A program made the translations under genes and the position numbers. From positions 1 through 64,000 of the forward strand of contig JAHHRR010000001.1 of the NCBI GenBank assembly GCA_020025655.1: a stretch of DNA of 64,000 nucleotides, read 5' to 3'. This DNA comes from Oscillospiraceae bacterium. Lineage in GTDB: Bacteria > Bacillota > Clostridia > Oscillospirales > Oscillospiraceae. The notes beneath the pieces are model-generated. The model saw nothing but the letters and a program-made list of their open reading frames with translations, was not told where the DNA came from and did not search any database. Position 1 is the stretch's first letter. Each line of letters opens with the position of its first letter. Shown one piece after another: positions 14,418 to 23,280 of the stretch.

Positions 14418-16409
14418 TCAGTCTACATTTATAGGCAGTCCGCATTTGCCGCCGGAGCAGAGATAGAAAGTGGATTTGCTGTTCTTCATTTCCAAATCTG
14501 CGGTAAAAGGCGCAAAAGCTTCTATTTCATCTTTAATTTCCGGAGTTTTTACAAGAATACTGAGCTCGGGTGAATACTGGTTCAAAATGATATCAAGAGC
14601 TTCCGGAATATCACTGCACACACATACAAGCTCCTGAGTGGGATAGCAGCTGCTTAAAAGTGCGCAGAGCGCATAAGTTGAACCGGCAGGGTAGCTTTCA
14701 CTGTGCGAACAGATAACATTTAACTGGCGCTCAAGGAGCTTCTTCCATTTAAACTCACCGGTCATACGGAAAAGCAGATCAAACAGAACTGCAGCAGCAC
14801 TGTTGCCGCAGGGCATTGCACCGTCGTGCAGATCCTTGGGACGCTTTATAAGAACCTCGGCACTGTCAGATGAGAGGAAGTATCCGCCTTTCGGGTCGGA
14901 GAAGTGAGCCTCTATCTGTTCGGCAAGAGCCTTTGCGGATTTAAGGATTCCGGGAGCATAGCATATCTGAGAAAGCTCCATAAGACCAAGAGCGGTAAAG
15001 GCATAGTCGTCAAGATTTGCAGGAATTTTTGCCTTTCCGTCAATCATGCAGGCTGTGAGATTTTCAAAACCGCATTCTTTTGCCCCTGCATCCTTGCTGA
15101 GCAGAAATTCTGCAAGCTCTTCGGCAGCGGAGAGATATCTTGAGCTGTTGAAGGCTCTGGCAGCCTTGGCAAGAGCCATGAGCATAAGACCGTTCCATGA
15201 GGTGAGTATTTTCTTATCGGTAAAGAGGGCGCAGCGCTGAGTTCTGTAATTACGCAGCTTTTCACACAGCTGGTCATAGCCCTCCGGCAGTATGCGCCAG
15301 CGCTGATTTATAAGGAGGTTTGGAATATTGCGGCCGTGGAAATTGCCTTCCTTTAAAATATCATAGCACTCACAGAAATGACGTCCTGTATCACTGCCCA
15401 GAACATTTTCAACCTCATCTGGAGTGAAGAGGTAGAATTTACCTTCCTCACCGTCACTGTCTGCATCCTGAGCACAGTAAAAACCACCATCAGGGCAGTG
15501 CAGTTCTCTGAGACAGTAATCGAGAGTTTTCTCTGCGATTTCCTTGTAGAGAGGAAGATGCCCCTCCTGCCATGCCTCGGTGTAGGCATAAGCCAGCATT
15601 GCATTGTCATAAAGTGTTTTTTCAAAATGAGGTGCCAGCCATTCCCTGTCTGTGGAATAACGGCAGAAGCCTCCGCCTATATGGTCAAAGATGCCGCCTC
15701 TGTACATCTGCTGCAAAGTACGCTCTGAAATGGTTCTGGCATACTTGTCACCTGAAAGCTTTGCATATCGCATAAGGAAAATGAGGTTGTGTGCAGCAGG
15801 AAATTTAGGAGCAGTGCCGAAACCGCCGAATTCCTCATCATATGAACGATACAGCTGCTCAACGGCAGATTTTAAAAATCTGTCATCAGCTTTGGCGCTG
15901 CCCGCAGTTCCGCTGCTGAGAAGAAATCTGCTTACTTCTCCGGCAGTATTTAAAAGCTTTGAACGCTGATTTTTCCACATATCAGCAAGTGACACAAGCA
16001 GAGAGGTAAGACCCATGCGTCCCATGGAATTGTCTTTGGGAATATAGGTTCCGGCAAAGAACGGGAGCTGTTCGGGACTCATTATAATTGTCAGCGGCCA
16101 GCCGCCGGAACCGGTTAAGGAAGTACAGACTTCCATATAAACACTGTCAATGTCAGGACGTTCTTCACGGTCAACCTTTACGGGAACATAATAACGGTTA
16201 AGAATTTCCGCTACCTGAGCATCTTCAAAGGATTCGTGCGCCATAAGATGACAGTAGTGGCAGCTGGAATAGCCAATGCTCAAAAATATAGGTTTATCCT
16301 CAAGTTTTGCCTTCGTAAAGGCATCGAGCCCCCATGGATACCAGTTTACAGGATTTTCTGCGTGCTGGAGAAGATAGGGAGAAGTTTCGTTTATAAGTCT
16401 GTTGCTCAT
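14418..16409 (-). CDS. YyaL/DUF255 thioredoxin-domain protein
   Basis: 663 residues. The N-terminal 160 residues are a thioredoxin-like DUF255 domain with the active-site-like SSCHYCHLM (CxxC) and the family hallmark NPVNWYPWG; the remainder is an alpha/alpha toroid resembling six-hairpin glycosidases and N-acylglucosamine epimerases. Homologues include B. subtilis YyaL and human SPATA20; their biochemical role is unsettled. I start at ATG 16409 because GGAGG lies seven bases upstream; the longer frame from 16442 has no binding site. The gene stands alone and ends at a shared terminator with degV. Confidence 0.9.
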   Translation of the reverse strand: MSNRLINETSPYLLQHAENPVNWYPWGLDAFTKAKLEDKPIFLSIGYSSCHYCHLMAHESFEDAQVAEILNRYYVPVKVDREERPDIDSVYMEVCTSLTGSGGWPLTIIMSPEQLPFFAGTYIPKDNSMGRMGLTSLLVSLADMWKNQRSKLLNTAGEVSRFLLSSGTAGSAKADDRFLKSAVEQLYRSYDEEFGGFGTAPKFPAAHNLIFLMRYAKLSGDKYARTISERTLQQMYRGGIFDHIGGGFCRYSTDREWLAPHFEKTLYDNAMLAYAYTEAWQEGHLPLYKEIAEKTLDYCLRELHCPDGGFYCAQDADSDGEEGKFYLFTPDEVENVLGSDTGRHFCECYDILKEGNFHGRNIPNLLINQRWRILPEGYDQLCEKLRNYRTQRCALFTDKKILTSWNGLMLMALAKAARAFNSSRYLSAAEELAEFLLSKDAGAKECGFENLTACMIDGKAKIPANLDDYAFTALGLMELSQICYAPGILKSAKALAEQIEAHFSDPKGGYFLSSDSAEVLIKRPKDLHDGAMPCGNSAAAVLFDLLFRMTGEFKWKKLLERQLNVICSHSESYPAGSTYALCALLSSCYPTQELVCVCSDIPEALDIILNQYSPELSILVKTPEIKDEIEAFAPFTADLEMKNSKSTFYLCSGGKCGLPINVD

Positions 16410-16505
16410 GCATCGGCCTCCGATTAAAATTAGTGTTAGCATTTACCTGAGTTTATGATATTATACACTTAATACGAGTTTGCTTTCAAGAGGAAGGTGT
16501 TAATT

Positions 16506-17321
16506 ATGAATCATATAGATCCTATATGCCCGTTTGACAGTTCTCAGTATACAGGCGTACCTGACACTTCTCATTCTGAGAAAAGCCTGAATATACCTGA
16601 GATAATAAAGGAACTGGACGGACTTTTTAATAAAGGCCTTGAAACACAGGCAGGTGAATTTCTGGAAGAGAAAAGAACTGAGGCAGAAAGCCTCGGCGAC
16701 TGGCGTGGAGAGCTGAGCCTGCTCAGCGAGCTTATGGGCTTTCACCGCAGAGACATGAATAAGGAAAAGGGTCTGTGGGCTGTAAATAAGGGCCTTGAAA
16801 TTATAAAGCAGCACAATATGGGCAGAACTGTTTCCGGTGCTACTATTATATTGAATGCTGCAACCACATTAAAATGCTTCGGCGAGGCAGAAAGCTCAAT
16901 TCCGCTTTTTATACACGTCAGCAGAGTGTTTTCGGATAATCTGACTCCGGATGATTACCGCTTTGCAGGCTTGTATAACAATATGGCACTGTCGTATGCC
17001 GATATCGGCAGATATTCCGAGGCTGAGCGCTATTACAAAATGGCAATGGCGGTGCTGAGACGTCTGGGCGGCAATCAGAACGAACTGGCAGATACGCTCT
17101 GTAACATGGCGGAGCTGTACAACAGAATGGACATTGAGGATGAAAGAATAAACCAGTGTCTGGAGCTTGCGTGGGAATATCTTAATTCCCCAGAGCTTAA
17201 ATTTGACGGATACCATGCCTTTACTCTTACAAAATGTATTCCGACCTTTGATTATTTCGGATATTTCCTGTGGGTAAAGGAACTGCGAGAAAGGGTTAAT
17301 AAGATTTATGAGAGGACTTGA
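16506..17321 (+). CDS. Tetratricopeptide repeat protein
   Basis: 271 residues. At least two TPR units are visible in the middle (AGLYNNMALSYADIGRYSEA and ADTLCNMAELYNRMDIED), with weaker helical repeats around them (SGATIILNAATTLKCFGEAE). The N-terminus is polar and not helical. ATG 16506 is chosen over GTG 16497 because AGGAAGG sits upstream of it. It overlaps the DUF4037 gene by 14 bases, so the two proteins are made together and may form a complex in which the TPR part is the scaffold (inference). Confidence 0.85.
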   Translation: MNHIDPICPFDSSQYTGVPDTSHSEKSLNIPEIIKELDGLFNKGLETQAGEFLEEKRTEAESLGDWRGELSLLSELMGFHRRDMNKEKGLWAVNKGLEIIKQHNMGRTVSGATIILNAATTLKCFGEAESSIPLFIHVSRVFSDNLTPDDYRFAGLYNNMALSYADIGRYSEAERYYKMAMAVLRRLGGNQNELADTLCNMAELYNRMDIEDERINQCLELAWEYLNSPELKFDGYHAFTLTKCIPTFDYFGYFLWVKELRERVNKIYERT

Positions 17322-18231
17322 AGAAGCCAGAGCATTCTATGAGCAGTACGGAAAGGAAATGATACATAGTAAATTTCCTGAACTGGAGGGCCGGATAGCA
17401 GTAGGACTTGCGGGCCACGGCTCTGAGTGCTATGGATTTGATGATGAAGTATCAAGAGATCACGACTTCAGCAACGGTTTCTGCCTTTGGCTTACCGATG
17501 AAGACGATATTCTGTCAGGCGTTGAGCTGAGCAAAGCCTACAAAGAGCTTCCGCTGAATAAAGCACGCCAGAACAGTGCCCTTGGCGGAAACAGCAGGGG
17601 AGTGAGCCGTATTAACTTCTTTTACAGAAATTATACGGGACTGCGGGGCCTGCCGCAGAACTATATGCAGTGGCTGGCAATACCCGAAACCGCTCTGGCT
17701 GAGGCTGTAAACGGCGAGGTCTGGCGGGATGATTACGGAGTATTCACCCTTATGCGCCAGACACTTCAAAGCGGTATGCCTGAGGATGTGTGGAAAAAGA
17801 GACTTGCTGCAAGAGCAGCTGAGATGGCTCAGTCAGGACAGTATAATTATGCCCGCTGCCTCAGCAGAGGACAGGAAGGCGCTGCAATAATGGCCCTCAA
17901 CCAGTTCGTTAAATCTGCCTGCGAGATGATTTATCTCCTGAACCGAAGCCATATGCCATATTATAAATGGATGTTCAGAGGTATGGATGAGCTTGAAAAG
18001 CTTAAGGACATGAAGGAACCGCTTGAATTCCTGCTGACGGCGGATAACGATGAGGCGGGCAAAGTAACAAAAGCGGGTGTGATTGAGGATATCTGTGCCG
18101 CTGTTATAAAAGAGCTTCAGCTGCAGAAGCTGAGCGACGGCAGCTGGGACTACATGGAGCCGCACGCTTTTGAGATTATGGAAAGAATTGAGGACAGTGA
18201 AATAAGAGCCTTACATCTTATGGAAGGATGA
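17308..18231 (+). CDS. DUF4037 nucleotidyltransferase-like protein
   Basis: 307 residues. Near residues 30-55, GLAGHGSECYGFDDEVSRDHDF fits the polymerase-beta-like pattern of a Gly-Ser turn followed by an acidic pair (DHDF), the mark of DUF4037. The middle contains a helical region (FVKSACEMIYLLNRSHMPYYKW) similar to the KNTase C-terminal helical domain. The likely chemistry is transfer of a nucleotide, but no substrate is known. The 14-bp overlap with the TPR gene is the strongest clue to its partner. The start ATG has only a weak upstream AAAGGG. Confidence 0.78.
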   Translation: MRGLEEARAFYEQYGKEMIHSKFPELEGRIAVGLAGHGSECYGFDDEVSRDHDFSNGFCLWLTDEDDILSGVELSKAYKELPLNKARQNSALGGNSRGVSRINFFYRNYTGLRGLPQNYMQWLAIPETALAEAVNGEVWRDDYGVFTLMRQTLQSGMPEDVWKKRLAARAAEMAQSGQYNYARCLSRGQEGAAIMALNQFVKSACEMIYLLNRSHMPYYKWMFRGMDELEKLKDMKEPLEFLLTADNDEAGKVTKAGVIEDICAAVIKELQLQKLSDGSWDYMEPHAFEIMERIEDSEIRALHLMEG

Positions 18232-18357
18232 GTGGTTTTGCGGCGCAAAAAGCTGCAAAAACAGCAGAATTTCAGACTCCGGATAGGGAAAAATTAACAG
18301 ATGTTAAAGCTTTATCAAGATAGTGAATAAAATTACTAAACTTTTGCGATTTAATTA

Positions 18358-18386
18358 TTTACTTTAGCCTGAATGTGTGGTATAAA
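18358..18386 (+). promoter_or_regulatory. Promoter of the aminotransferase-thioesterase operon
   Basis: TTTACT (18358-18363), 17-base spacer, TATAAA (18381-18386), followed directly by an inverted repeat. Confidence 0.6.
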
Positions 18387-18392
18387 TGCAGT

Positions 18393-18417
18393 TACATACA
18401 TTTTTATATGGTATGTA
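18393..18417. promoter_or_regulatory. Inverted repeat just downstream of the -10 box
   Basis: TACATAC (18393-18399) and GTATGTA (18411-18417), perfect 7-bp arms, cover the expected transcription start. It looks like a repressor operator; the regulator is not known. Confidence 0.5.
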
Positions 18418-18464
18418 AACTAATTTAGCCGAAACGGCAATAAACAAACCAGGAGGGAATAGAA

Positions 18465-19646
18465 ATGATTAAATTCGCAGACAGAATGGACGGCATGCAG
18501 GCCTCTGATATCGGAGATATTCTTAAAGTTACAGTGAGACCGGAAATAATATCCTTTGCCGGCGGTCTGCCAGCACCCGAACTGTTCCCTGTTGAGGATA
18601 TCAAGACTGCTTTCAACGCTGTTATGGCAGAGGCGGGAACAACTGCTCTTCAGTATGGTCAGGCAGAAGGCTGGTATCATCTCAGAGAGCAAATTGCAGA
18701 CAGAATGGAAAAGAGAAACGGTATAAAGACCGATGCTGAGCACGTTCTTATAACCGCAGGCAGCCAGCAGGGTCTGGATTTCTGCGGCAAGCTGTTTCTG
18801 AACCCCGGCGATGTAGTGCTGATGGAAAGTCCTTCTTACCTTGGTGCTATTGATGCCTTCAAGGCTTATCAGCCTAATTTCGTGGAAGTTCCTACCGATG
18901 ATGATGGTATTATTCCCGAAGCTCTGGATAAAATTCTTGCTACAACTGAGAATGTTAAGCTTATATATGTAATTCCCGATTTCCAGAACCCCAGCGGCAG
19001 AACATGGCCTATGCAGCGCCGCAGAGATTTTATGGAAGTTGTCAATAAGTACGAAGTACCTGTTATTGAGGATAACCCCTACGGTGAGCTTCGCTTTAAG
19101 GGTGAGTTCCTGCCCGCTTTGAAGAGCATGGACACAAAGGGGCTGATTCTGTACTTCAGCACCTTCTCTAAAATCCTGACCCCCGGCTTCCGTCTTGCAT
19201 GGATTTGTGCAAACGAGGCTATTATGAAAAAACTGGTTCTGATTACCACCGCAGCTGTATTGCAGACATCCACTCTTAACATGATGGTAGTTTCAAAGTA
19301 TCTGGATATGTTTGATGTGGATAAGCACGTGGCAGAGATTCGTCCTGTCTACAAACACCGCTGCGAGCTTATGATAAATACAATGAAGGAAACCTTCCCC
19401 GAAGAGGCTAAATTTACAGACCCCGACGGCGGCCTGTTTACATGGGTGGAACTGCCTGAGCGTATTAACACCAAGGAGCTGGCTATTAAAGCACTGGATC
19501 AGCTTGTAGCCTTCGTTCCCGGTGCAGGCTTCTTCCCCAACGGCGGCAATACTCACTGCCTGCGTCTGAACTATTCAAACTCTACCGACGAGAGACTGGT
19601 AGAGGGTGTACATAGACTTGCAAAGGTAATTAAGGAGGCACTTTAA
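18465..19646 (+). CDS. PLP-dependent aminotransferase, class I/II (2-aminoadipate/aromatic type)
   Basis: 393 residues, fold type I aminotransferase. Seen are the N-terminal ISFAGGLPAPELFP, the QYGQAEGWYHLRE segment, NPSGRTW, the cofactor lysine in FSTFSKILTPGFRLAW and the C-terminal arginine region THCLRLNYSN. This pattern is typical of the LysN/2-aminoadipate and multi-substrate aminotransferase group, which lack the GntR domain of MocR proteins. The start has CAGGAGGGAA upstream. Its stop overlaps the start of a hotdog thioesterase gene, so the pair is co-translated; the joint pathway is unclear but could link amino-acid transamination to an acyl-CoA intermediate (inference). Confidence 0.9.
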   Translation: MIKFADRMDGMQASDIGDILKVTVRPEIISFAGGLPAPELFPVEDIKTAFNAVMAEAGTTALQYGQAEGWYHLREQIADRMEKRNGIKTDAEHVLITAGSQQGLDFCGKLFLNPGDVVLMESPSYLGAIDAFKAYQPNFVEVPTDDDGIIPEALDKILATTENVKLIYVIPDFQNPSGRTWPMQRRRDFMEVVNKYEVPVIEDNPYGELRFKGEFLPALKSMDTKGLILYFSTFSKILTPGFRLAWICANEAIMKKLVLITTAAVLQTSTLNMMVVSKYLDMFDVDKHVAEIRPVYKHRCELMINTMKETFPEEAKFTDPDGGLFTWVELPERINTKELAIKALDQLVAFVPGAGFFPNGGNTHCLRLNYSNSTDERLVEGVHRLAKVIKEAL

Positions 19647-20041
19647 TGAGTGAACTTACAGTAGGAATGAAGGGCAGCGCAGAGGTAGAGGTCGTTTATG
19701 ACAATACTGCTGCGGCTGTTGGAAGCGGTGCTCTTGAGGTGTTCGCAACCCCCAGCATGATTGCCCTTATGGAAAAAGCGGCTCTTGAGCTTGCAGGCGG
19801 CTGCCTTGAAGAAGGTCAGGGAACTGTGGGCATAGAGATGAACGTACAGCATCTTGCTGCCACTCCTGTGGGAATGACTGTGAGAGCAGATGTTGAGCTT
19901 ATTGCAATCGAAAAGCGTGTTCTCACCTTTAAGGTTGAGGCATATGCCGGCGATGAGCTTATCGGTCAGGGCGTACATAAGCGCTGCATTGTTTACAATG
20001 ACCGCTTTATGGAAAAGACCCTTGCAAAGCTGAATAAGTAA
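19646..20041 (+). CDS. Hotdog-fold thioesterase, FlK-like
   Basis: 131 residues with the FlK-type thioesterase pattern: AAAVGSGALEVFATPSMIALME (the Thr/Glu-containing helix), GTVGIEMNVQHLAATPVG (the catalytic-histidine strand) and ELIGQGVHKRCIV. Family members hydrolyse small acyl-CoA esters such as fluoroacetyl-CoA; many Clostridia carry homologues of unknown substrate. The ATG shares its A with the aminotransferase stop codon (TAATG), indicating tight coupling. A housekeeping role clearing toxic or misformed acyl-CoA made by a side reaction is possible (inference). Confidence 0.85.
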   Translation: MSELTVGMKGSAEVEVVYDNTAAAVGSGALEVFATPSMIALMEKAALELAGGCLEEGQGTVGIEMNVQHLAATPVGMTVRADVELIAIEKRVLTFKVEAYAGDELIGQGVHKRCIVYNDRFMEKTLAKLNK

Positions 20042-20046
20042 AAAAG

Positions 20047-20080
20047 AAAATCCTGAGTTATAATAACTCAGGATTTTTTT
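20047..20080. terminator. Bidirectional terminator
   Basis: Perfect stem AAAATCCTGAGTTA / TAACTCAGGATTTT with loop TAA and T run; ends the aminotransferase operon and overlaps the end of the convergent membrane-protein gene. Confidence 0.88.
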
Positions 20081-20910
20081 CTGCGTTTTTTATGTTTCTT
20101 GACTTTCGGAGCCTCATCGGAAACTCGGGGAATGAACTGAAAAGCGAGCCAGCGGGCTTTTTCGGTTCTTCCGCTCATAAGTACTATTATGCAGAAAACC
20201 AATGCGCCTACGAAGTTAACGAAAAGGTCTTCCATGGTGTCAAAAAGACCGATGTCCAGATAACCGTTAACGCCAAGGTCTATGCCGTTTACGGCAACAG
20301 AATTGACGTTATTTACAAGAACGGGAATGTTTTTCAGACTTTCATCCAGAAGAACACTGTTGAAGCGGTGGATGACGGTGTCCTTTTGCATATCAAGATA
20401 AAAAATCCGGTCCATGCCAAACTCAAAAAATTCCCAGAATACTCCGATAGTCATAGAAAAGCAGAAGCCGGCAAGAGCCAGATAAACAGGAGACAGATTG
20501 AAGTTTATCTCCTTGCCGCGGTTAAGAATGTCAACCAGTGAGTATCCGATGGCGGCGCAGAGAAAGCCCCAGACAGTGTGCATAATGGTGTCCCAATAGG
20601 GAAAATGCACGTAGTAACAGGCAAGCTCTCCCAGAATCTCAGTTGCAAAAATGTGCAGAAGAATAAGTATCTGCAAGCCGGAGGGCAGGGTGACAGCCAG
20701 CTTCTTTTCAATAAAAGCAGGCACAAGGAAAAGCACAAGTACAAGCATACACACAAAGACGTTATCGTAATAGCCTCTGAATGCAGACAAAATCATTGCG
20801 GCAATAACAAAAAGCCTGAGTATGAGCCAAAGACTGAACACTCTTCGGTTAGACCGCATTTCGTGCTTCAATACTGCTCTCAGGCTCGGGCGTTTTTTCT
20901 TTTTCGCCAT
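20068..20910 (-). CDS. DUF2238/YjdF-like membrane protein
   Basis: 280 residues with about six transmembrane segments (near 25-60, 75-95, 118-140, 145-170 and 235-255) and Lys/Arg-rich ends. The motifs FPYWDTIMHTVWGF, GVFWEFFEFGMDRIF and FDTMEDLFVNFVGAL resemble the WD..H, WE..E and DT..D..N..G motifs of the DUF2238 (YjdF) family. Function is unknown. The C-terminal tail KHKKRRKKS is strongly basic. The gene terminates within a hairpin shared with the upstream plus-strand operon. Its ribosome binding site is poor. Confidence 0.7.
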   Translation of the reverse strand: MAKKKKRPSLRAVLKHEMRSNRRVFSLWLILRLFVIAAMILSAFRGYYDNVFVCMLVLVLFLVPAFIEKKLAVTLPSGLQILILLHIFATEILGELACYYVHFPYWDTIMHTVWGFLCAAIGYSLVDILNRGKEINFNLSPVYLALAGFCFSMTIGVFWEFFEFGMDRIFYLDMQKDTVIHRFNSVLLDESLKNIPVLVNNVNSVAVNGIDLGVNGYLDIGLFDTMEDLFVNFVGALVFCIIVLMSGRTEKARWLAFQFIPRVSDEAPKVKKHKKRRKKS

Positions 20911-21098
20911 TATAAATCCAACTTTCTTTTCAGGATAATTCCGCTATACTATATAGTATGCAGAGAAAATTCTCAACAGACAATTTTAGGTATTGCAATT
21001 TGCTTGTGTTTACTTTAACATTAAATAGAAGAGACTGCAAGAGCGACAGCCGGTAGTTTTGCGAAAAATGTTAAATTTCAGATAAAAGGAGAACTCTT

Positions 21099-21449
21099 AT
21101 GTTATTTGTTGAATACCCCAAGTGCAGCACCTGCCGCAAGGCTAAGAAGTGGCTTGAAAGCCAGAATCTTGAATATACCGACCGCCATATTGCAGAAGAT
21201 AATCCCAGCTATGAAGAACTGAAAGACTGGTATAATAAAAGCGGTCTGCCGCTTAAAAAGTTTTTCAATACCAGCGGTCAGCTTTATAAATCAATGAATC
21301 TTAAAGACAGACTGCCTGAAATGAGCGAAGAAGAGCAGCTCAGACTTCTGGCTGAAGATGGTATGCTGGTGAAAAGGCCGGTTCTTGTAAAGGACGGGCT
21401 TATACTGATTGGATTCAAAGAACAGGAGTGGCAGGAAAAGCTGCTCTGA
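21099..21449 (+). CDS. ArsC/Spx family protein
   Basis: 116 residues, the standard size for the Spx/YffB branch of the ArsC-like thioredoxin fold. The redox motif is CSTC (YPKCSTCRKAKKWL), and LVKRPVLV matches the conserved RP segment. The CxxC suggests a redox-active or Spx-like role rather than classical arsenate reduction; no ars genes are nearby. Spx itself binds RNA polymerase, but the residues needed for that cannot be judged here. Preceded by AAAGGAG; it stands alone. Confidence 0.85.
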   Translation: MLFVEYPKCSTCRKAKKWLESQNLEYTDRHIAEDNPSYEELKDWYNKSGLPLKKFFNTSGQLYKSMNLKDRLPEMSEEEQLRLLAEDGMLVKRPVLVKDGLILIGFKEQEWQEKLL

Positions 21450-21566
21450 GACTGTTATTTATATACAAAAAAATTTTTATGCCTTGACGAGACTGGGAAA
21501 GCCTATTAAAATATACTGGCTATGTATTTGTATGCTATTCTATTTAATTAAAGCTAAGGAGTATAA

Positions 21567-22187
21567 ATGGAGTTAGCGGATCTTAAACTCGTAACAGCGA
21601 GTAATATTATAAAGCTGCGTACCAATGCGGGGATGACTCAGGCTGAACTGGGAGCGGCGCTAAATTATTCTGATAAAACTATTTCCAAGTGGGAGCGGGG
21701 CGAGGCCATTCCCGATGCCTTTGTTCTTACTCAGATGTCTGAAATTTTCGGAGTCAGTGTGGATTCAATACTTTCAACACATGATGAATGGGAGGCACCG
21801 CCCGAGCAGCAGAGTGTGAAGGAAGAAAAAACCTACAAGGCATATATGATTATGGCTATATCCGTGCTCGGAGTATGGACTCTGGCACTGACTGTATTTG
21901 TTTCTCTGTGGCTTAACGACATAATCTGGTGGAAAACATTTATTGTGGCGCTGCCGGTTGCTGTTCTTACCCATCTGGTTTTGAGCTGCGTGTTCGGAAA
22001 GCGGAAATATCTTCAGTACATAATTGCGTTTTTTGTGCTGTCAATATTTTTGATGCTGTATTTCCTGCTGCCGGGAGAAACACCGTGGCAGCTGTTCCTG
22101 ATTGCCATACCTGCCGAGGTTATTGTTTTCCTCAGCTGCAATATTACAAAAATGCCGGAATTTCTTAAGAAAATCCGCAAAAAATAA
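21567..22187 (+). CDS. XRE-family regulator with C-terminal membrane domain
   Basis: 206 residues. Residues about 12-66 form a Cro/C1-type helix-turn-helix (KLRTNAGMTQAELGAALNYS with SDKTISKWERGEAIPD). After a charged linker come about four hydrophobic segments (near 92-112, 118-138, 147-164 and 166-190), so the DNA-binding domain is tethered to the membrane. Such proteins are common in Clostridia and probably sense envelope state (inference). No operon partner; the next gene is a DegV with its own leader. Confidence 0.85.
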   Translation: MELADLKLVTASNIIKLRTNAGMTQAELGAALNYSDKTISKWERGEAIPDAFVLTQMSEIFGVSVDSILSTHDEWEAPPEQQSVKEEKTYKAYMIMAISVLGVWTLALTVFVSLWLNDIIWWKTFIVALPVAVLTHLVLSCVFGKRKYLQYIIAFFVLSIFLMLYFLLPGETPWQLFLIAIPAEVIVFLSCNITKMPEFLKKIRKK

Positions 22188-22190
22188 TAG

Positions 22191-22242
22191 CTCTACTAAT
22201 AGTGGAGAGACTTTTTCAGCCGGTAGAACCTTCTACCGGCTG
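22191..22242 (+). promoter_or_regulatory. Leader of the third degV: two inverted repeats
   Basis: CTCTACT-AAT-AGTGGAG (22191-22207) resembles the palindrome upstream of the second degV. Ten bases later a 26-bp perfect palindrome CAGCCGGTAGAA-CC-TTCTACCGGCTG (22217-22242) can form a very stable hairpin; no T run follows, so it is not a normal terminator. Confidence 0.5.
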
Positions 22243-22350
22243 AATTGCATTATGTAGAGAAGAAAGAGACTTAAATACCTTGTAAAAACAGGCGCCGGAT
22301 ATTACACTGACATTGGCTCCTGCAAGCCGATATCATTACTTGAAAGGAAG

Positions 22351-23244
22351 ATGAAAGTGAACGATTATATTTTAAGCTGCTGCTCAACAGCTGATCTTAC
22401 AAAGCAGCATTTTGAAAGCCGTGATATACATTATGTCTGCTTCCACTATGCTCTCGGTGAGGAAGAGCATCTGGACGATCTGGGTGAGACTGTACCTTTT
22501 GAAGAATTCTATTCCAGAATGAGCAAGGGTGAATCTACCCGTACATCGCAGGTTAATATATCTGAATATGTTGATTACTTCTCCAAGTTTGCCGAAGAAG
22601 GCAAGGATATCATTCATGTCTGCCTTTCCTCAGGCATATCCGGCACAATCAATTCTGCTAAAAATGCAGCACTCATTATAAAGGAACGCTACCCCGAAAG
22701 AAAGATTGCAATTATTGACTCACTGGGTGCTTCATCCGGCTACGGACTGATTATGGATACTGCCGCAACAAAGCGTGATGAGGGAATGAGCTTTGATGAG
22801 CTTGTAAACTGGATTGAGGAAAATAAACTCAAAATGCACCACTGGTTCTTCTCAACAGACCTTTCAAGTTATGTGAGAGGCGGAAGAATTTCCAAAACTG
22901 CCGCCGTGTTCGGCGGACTGCTTGATATATGCCCGCTGTTAAATATGGATAATCTGGGCAGACTTATTCCCAGAAATAAAATCCGTACCAAGAAAAAGGT
23001 TATAAAAGAGATTGTAAAGCGCATGGAGGCCCATGCAGAGGGCGGCCTTGATTATTCAGGCAAGTGCTATATCTCAAACTCTGCCTGCTATGAAGATGCA
23101 AAGGCAGTTGCCGATCTGGTAGAGGAAACCTTCCCTAAGCTCAACGGCAAGGTTGAAATTAACTATGTTGGTACTACTATCGGTGCTCATACAGGACCTG
23201 GTACTGTTGCACTATTCTTCTGGGGCGACGAAAGAGTAGACTGA
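22351..23244 (+). CDS. DegV/FakB family fatty-acid-binding protein (third of three)
   Basis: 297 residues with SCCSTADLTKQHF at the N-terminus, RTSQVNISEYV near residue 65, SSGISGTINSAKNAA near 92, VRGGRISKTAAVFGG near 172 and GAHTGPGTVALFFWG at the C-terminus. It is the closest relative of the DegV at 13476. Three copies within 20 kb suggest each prefers a different fatty acid, as known for saturated- and unsaturated-specific FakB proteins (inference). It has a GAAAGGAAG binding site and ends at a terminator shared with a GntR gene. Confidence 0.9.
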   Translation: MKVNDYILSCCSTADLTKQHFESRDIHYVCFHYALGEEEHLDDLGETVPFEEFYSRMSKGESTRTSQVNISEYVDYFSKFAEEGKDIIHVCLSSGISGTINSAKNAALIIKERYPERKIAIIDSLGASSGYGLIMDTAATKRDEGMSFDELVNWIEENKLKMHHWFFSTDLSSYVRGGRISKTAAVFGGLLDICPLLNMDNLGRLIPRNKIRTKKKVIKEIVKRMEAHAEGGLDYSGKCYISNSACYEDAKAVADLVEETFPKLNGKVEINYVGTTIGAHTGPGTVALFFWGDERVD

Positions 23245-23250
23245 AAATAA

Positions 23251-23280
23251 AAAAGCAGTGCTAAGCACTGCTTTTTTTAT
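23251..23280. terminator. Bidirectional terminator between degV and gntR
   Basis: Stem AAAAGCAGTGC / GCACTGCTTTT with a very short loop, A-rich on the left and T-rich on the right; convergent genes use it. Confidence 0.85.

Noticed and set aside
22217..22242. Hairpin before the third degV as a terminator for the XRE gene
   Set aside because: No T run follows on the plus strand; the stem ends in AATTGC.
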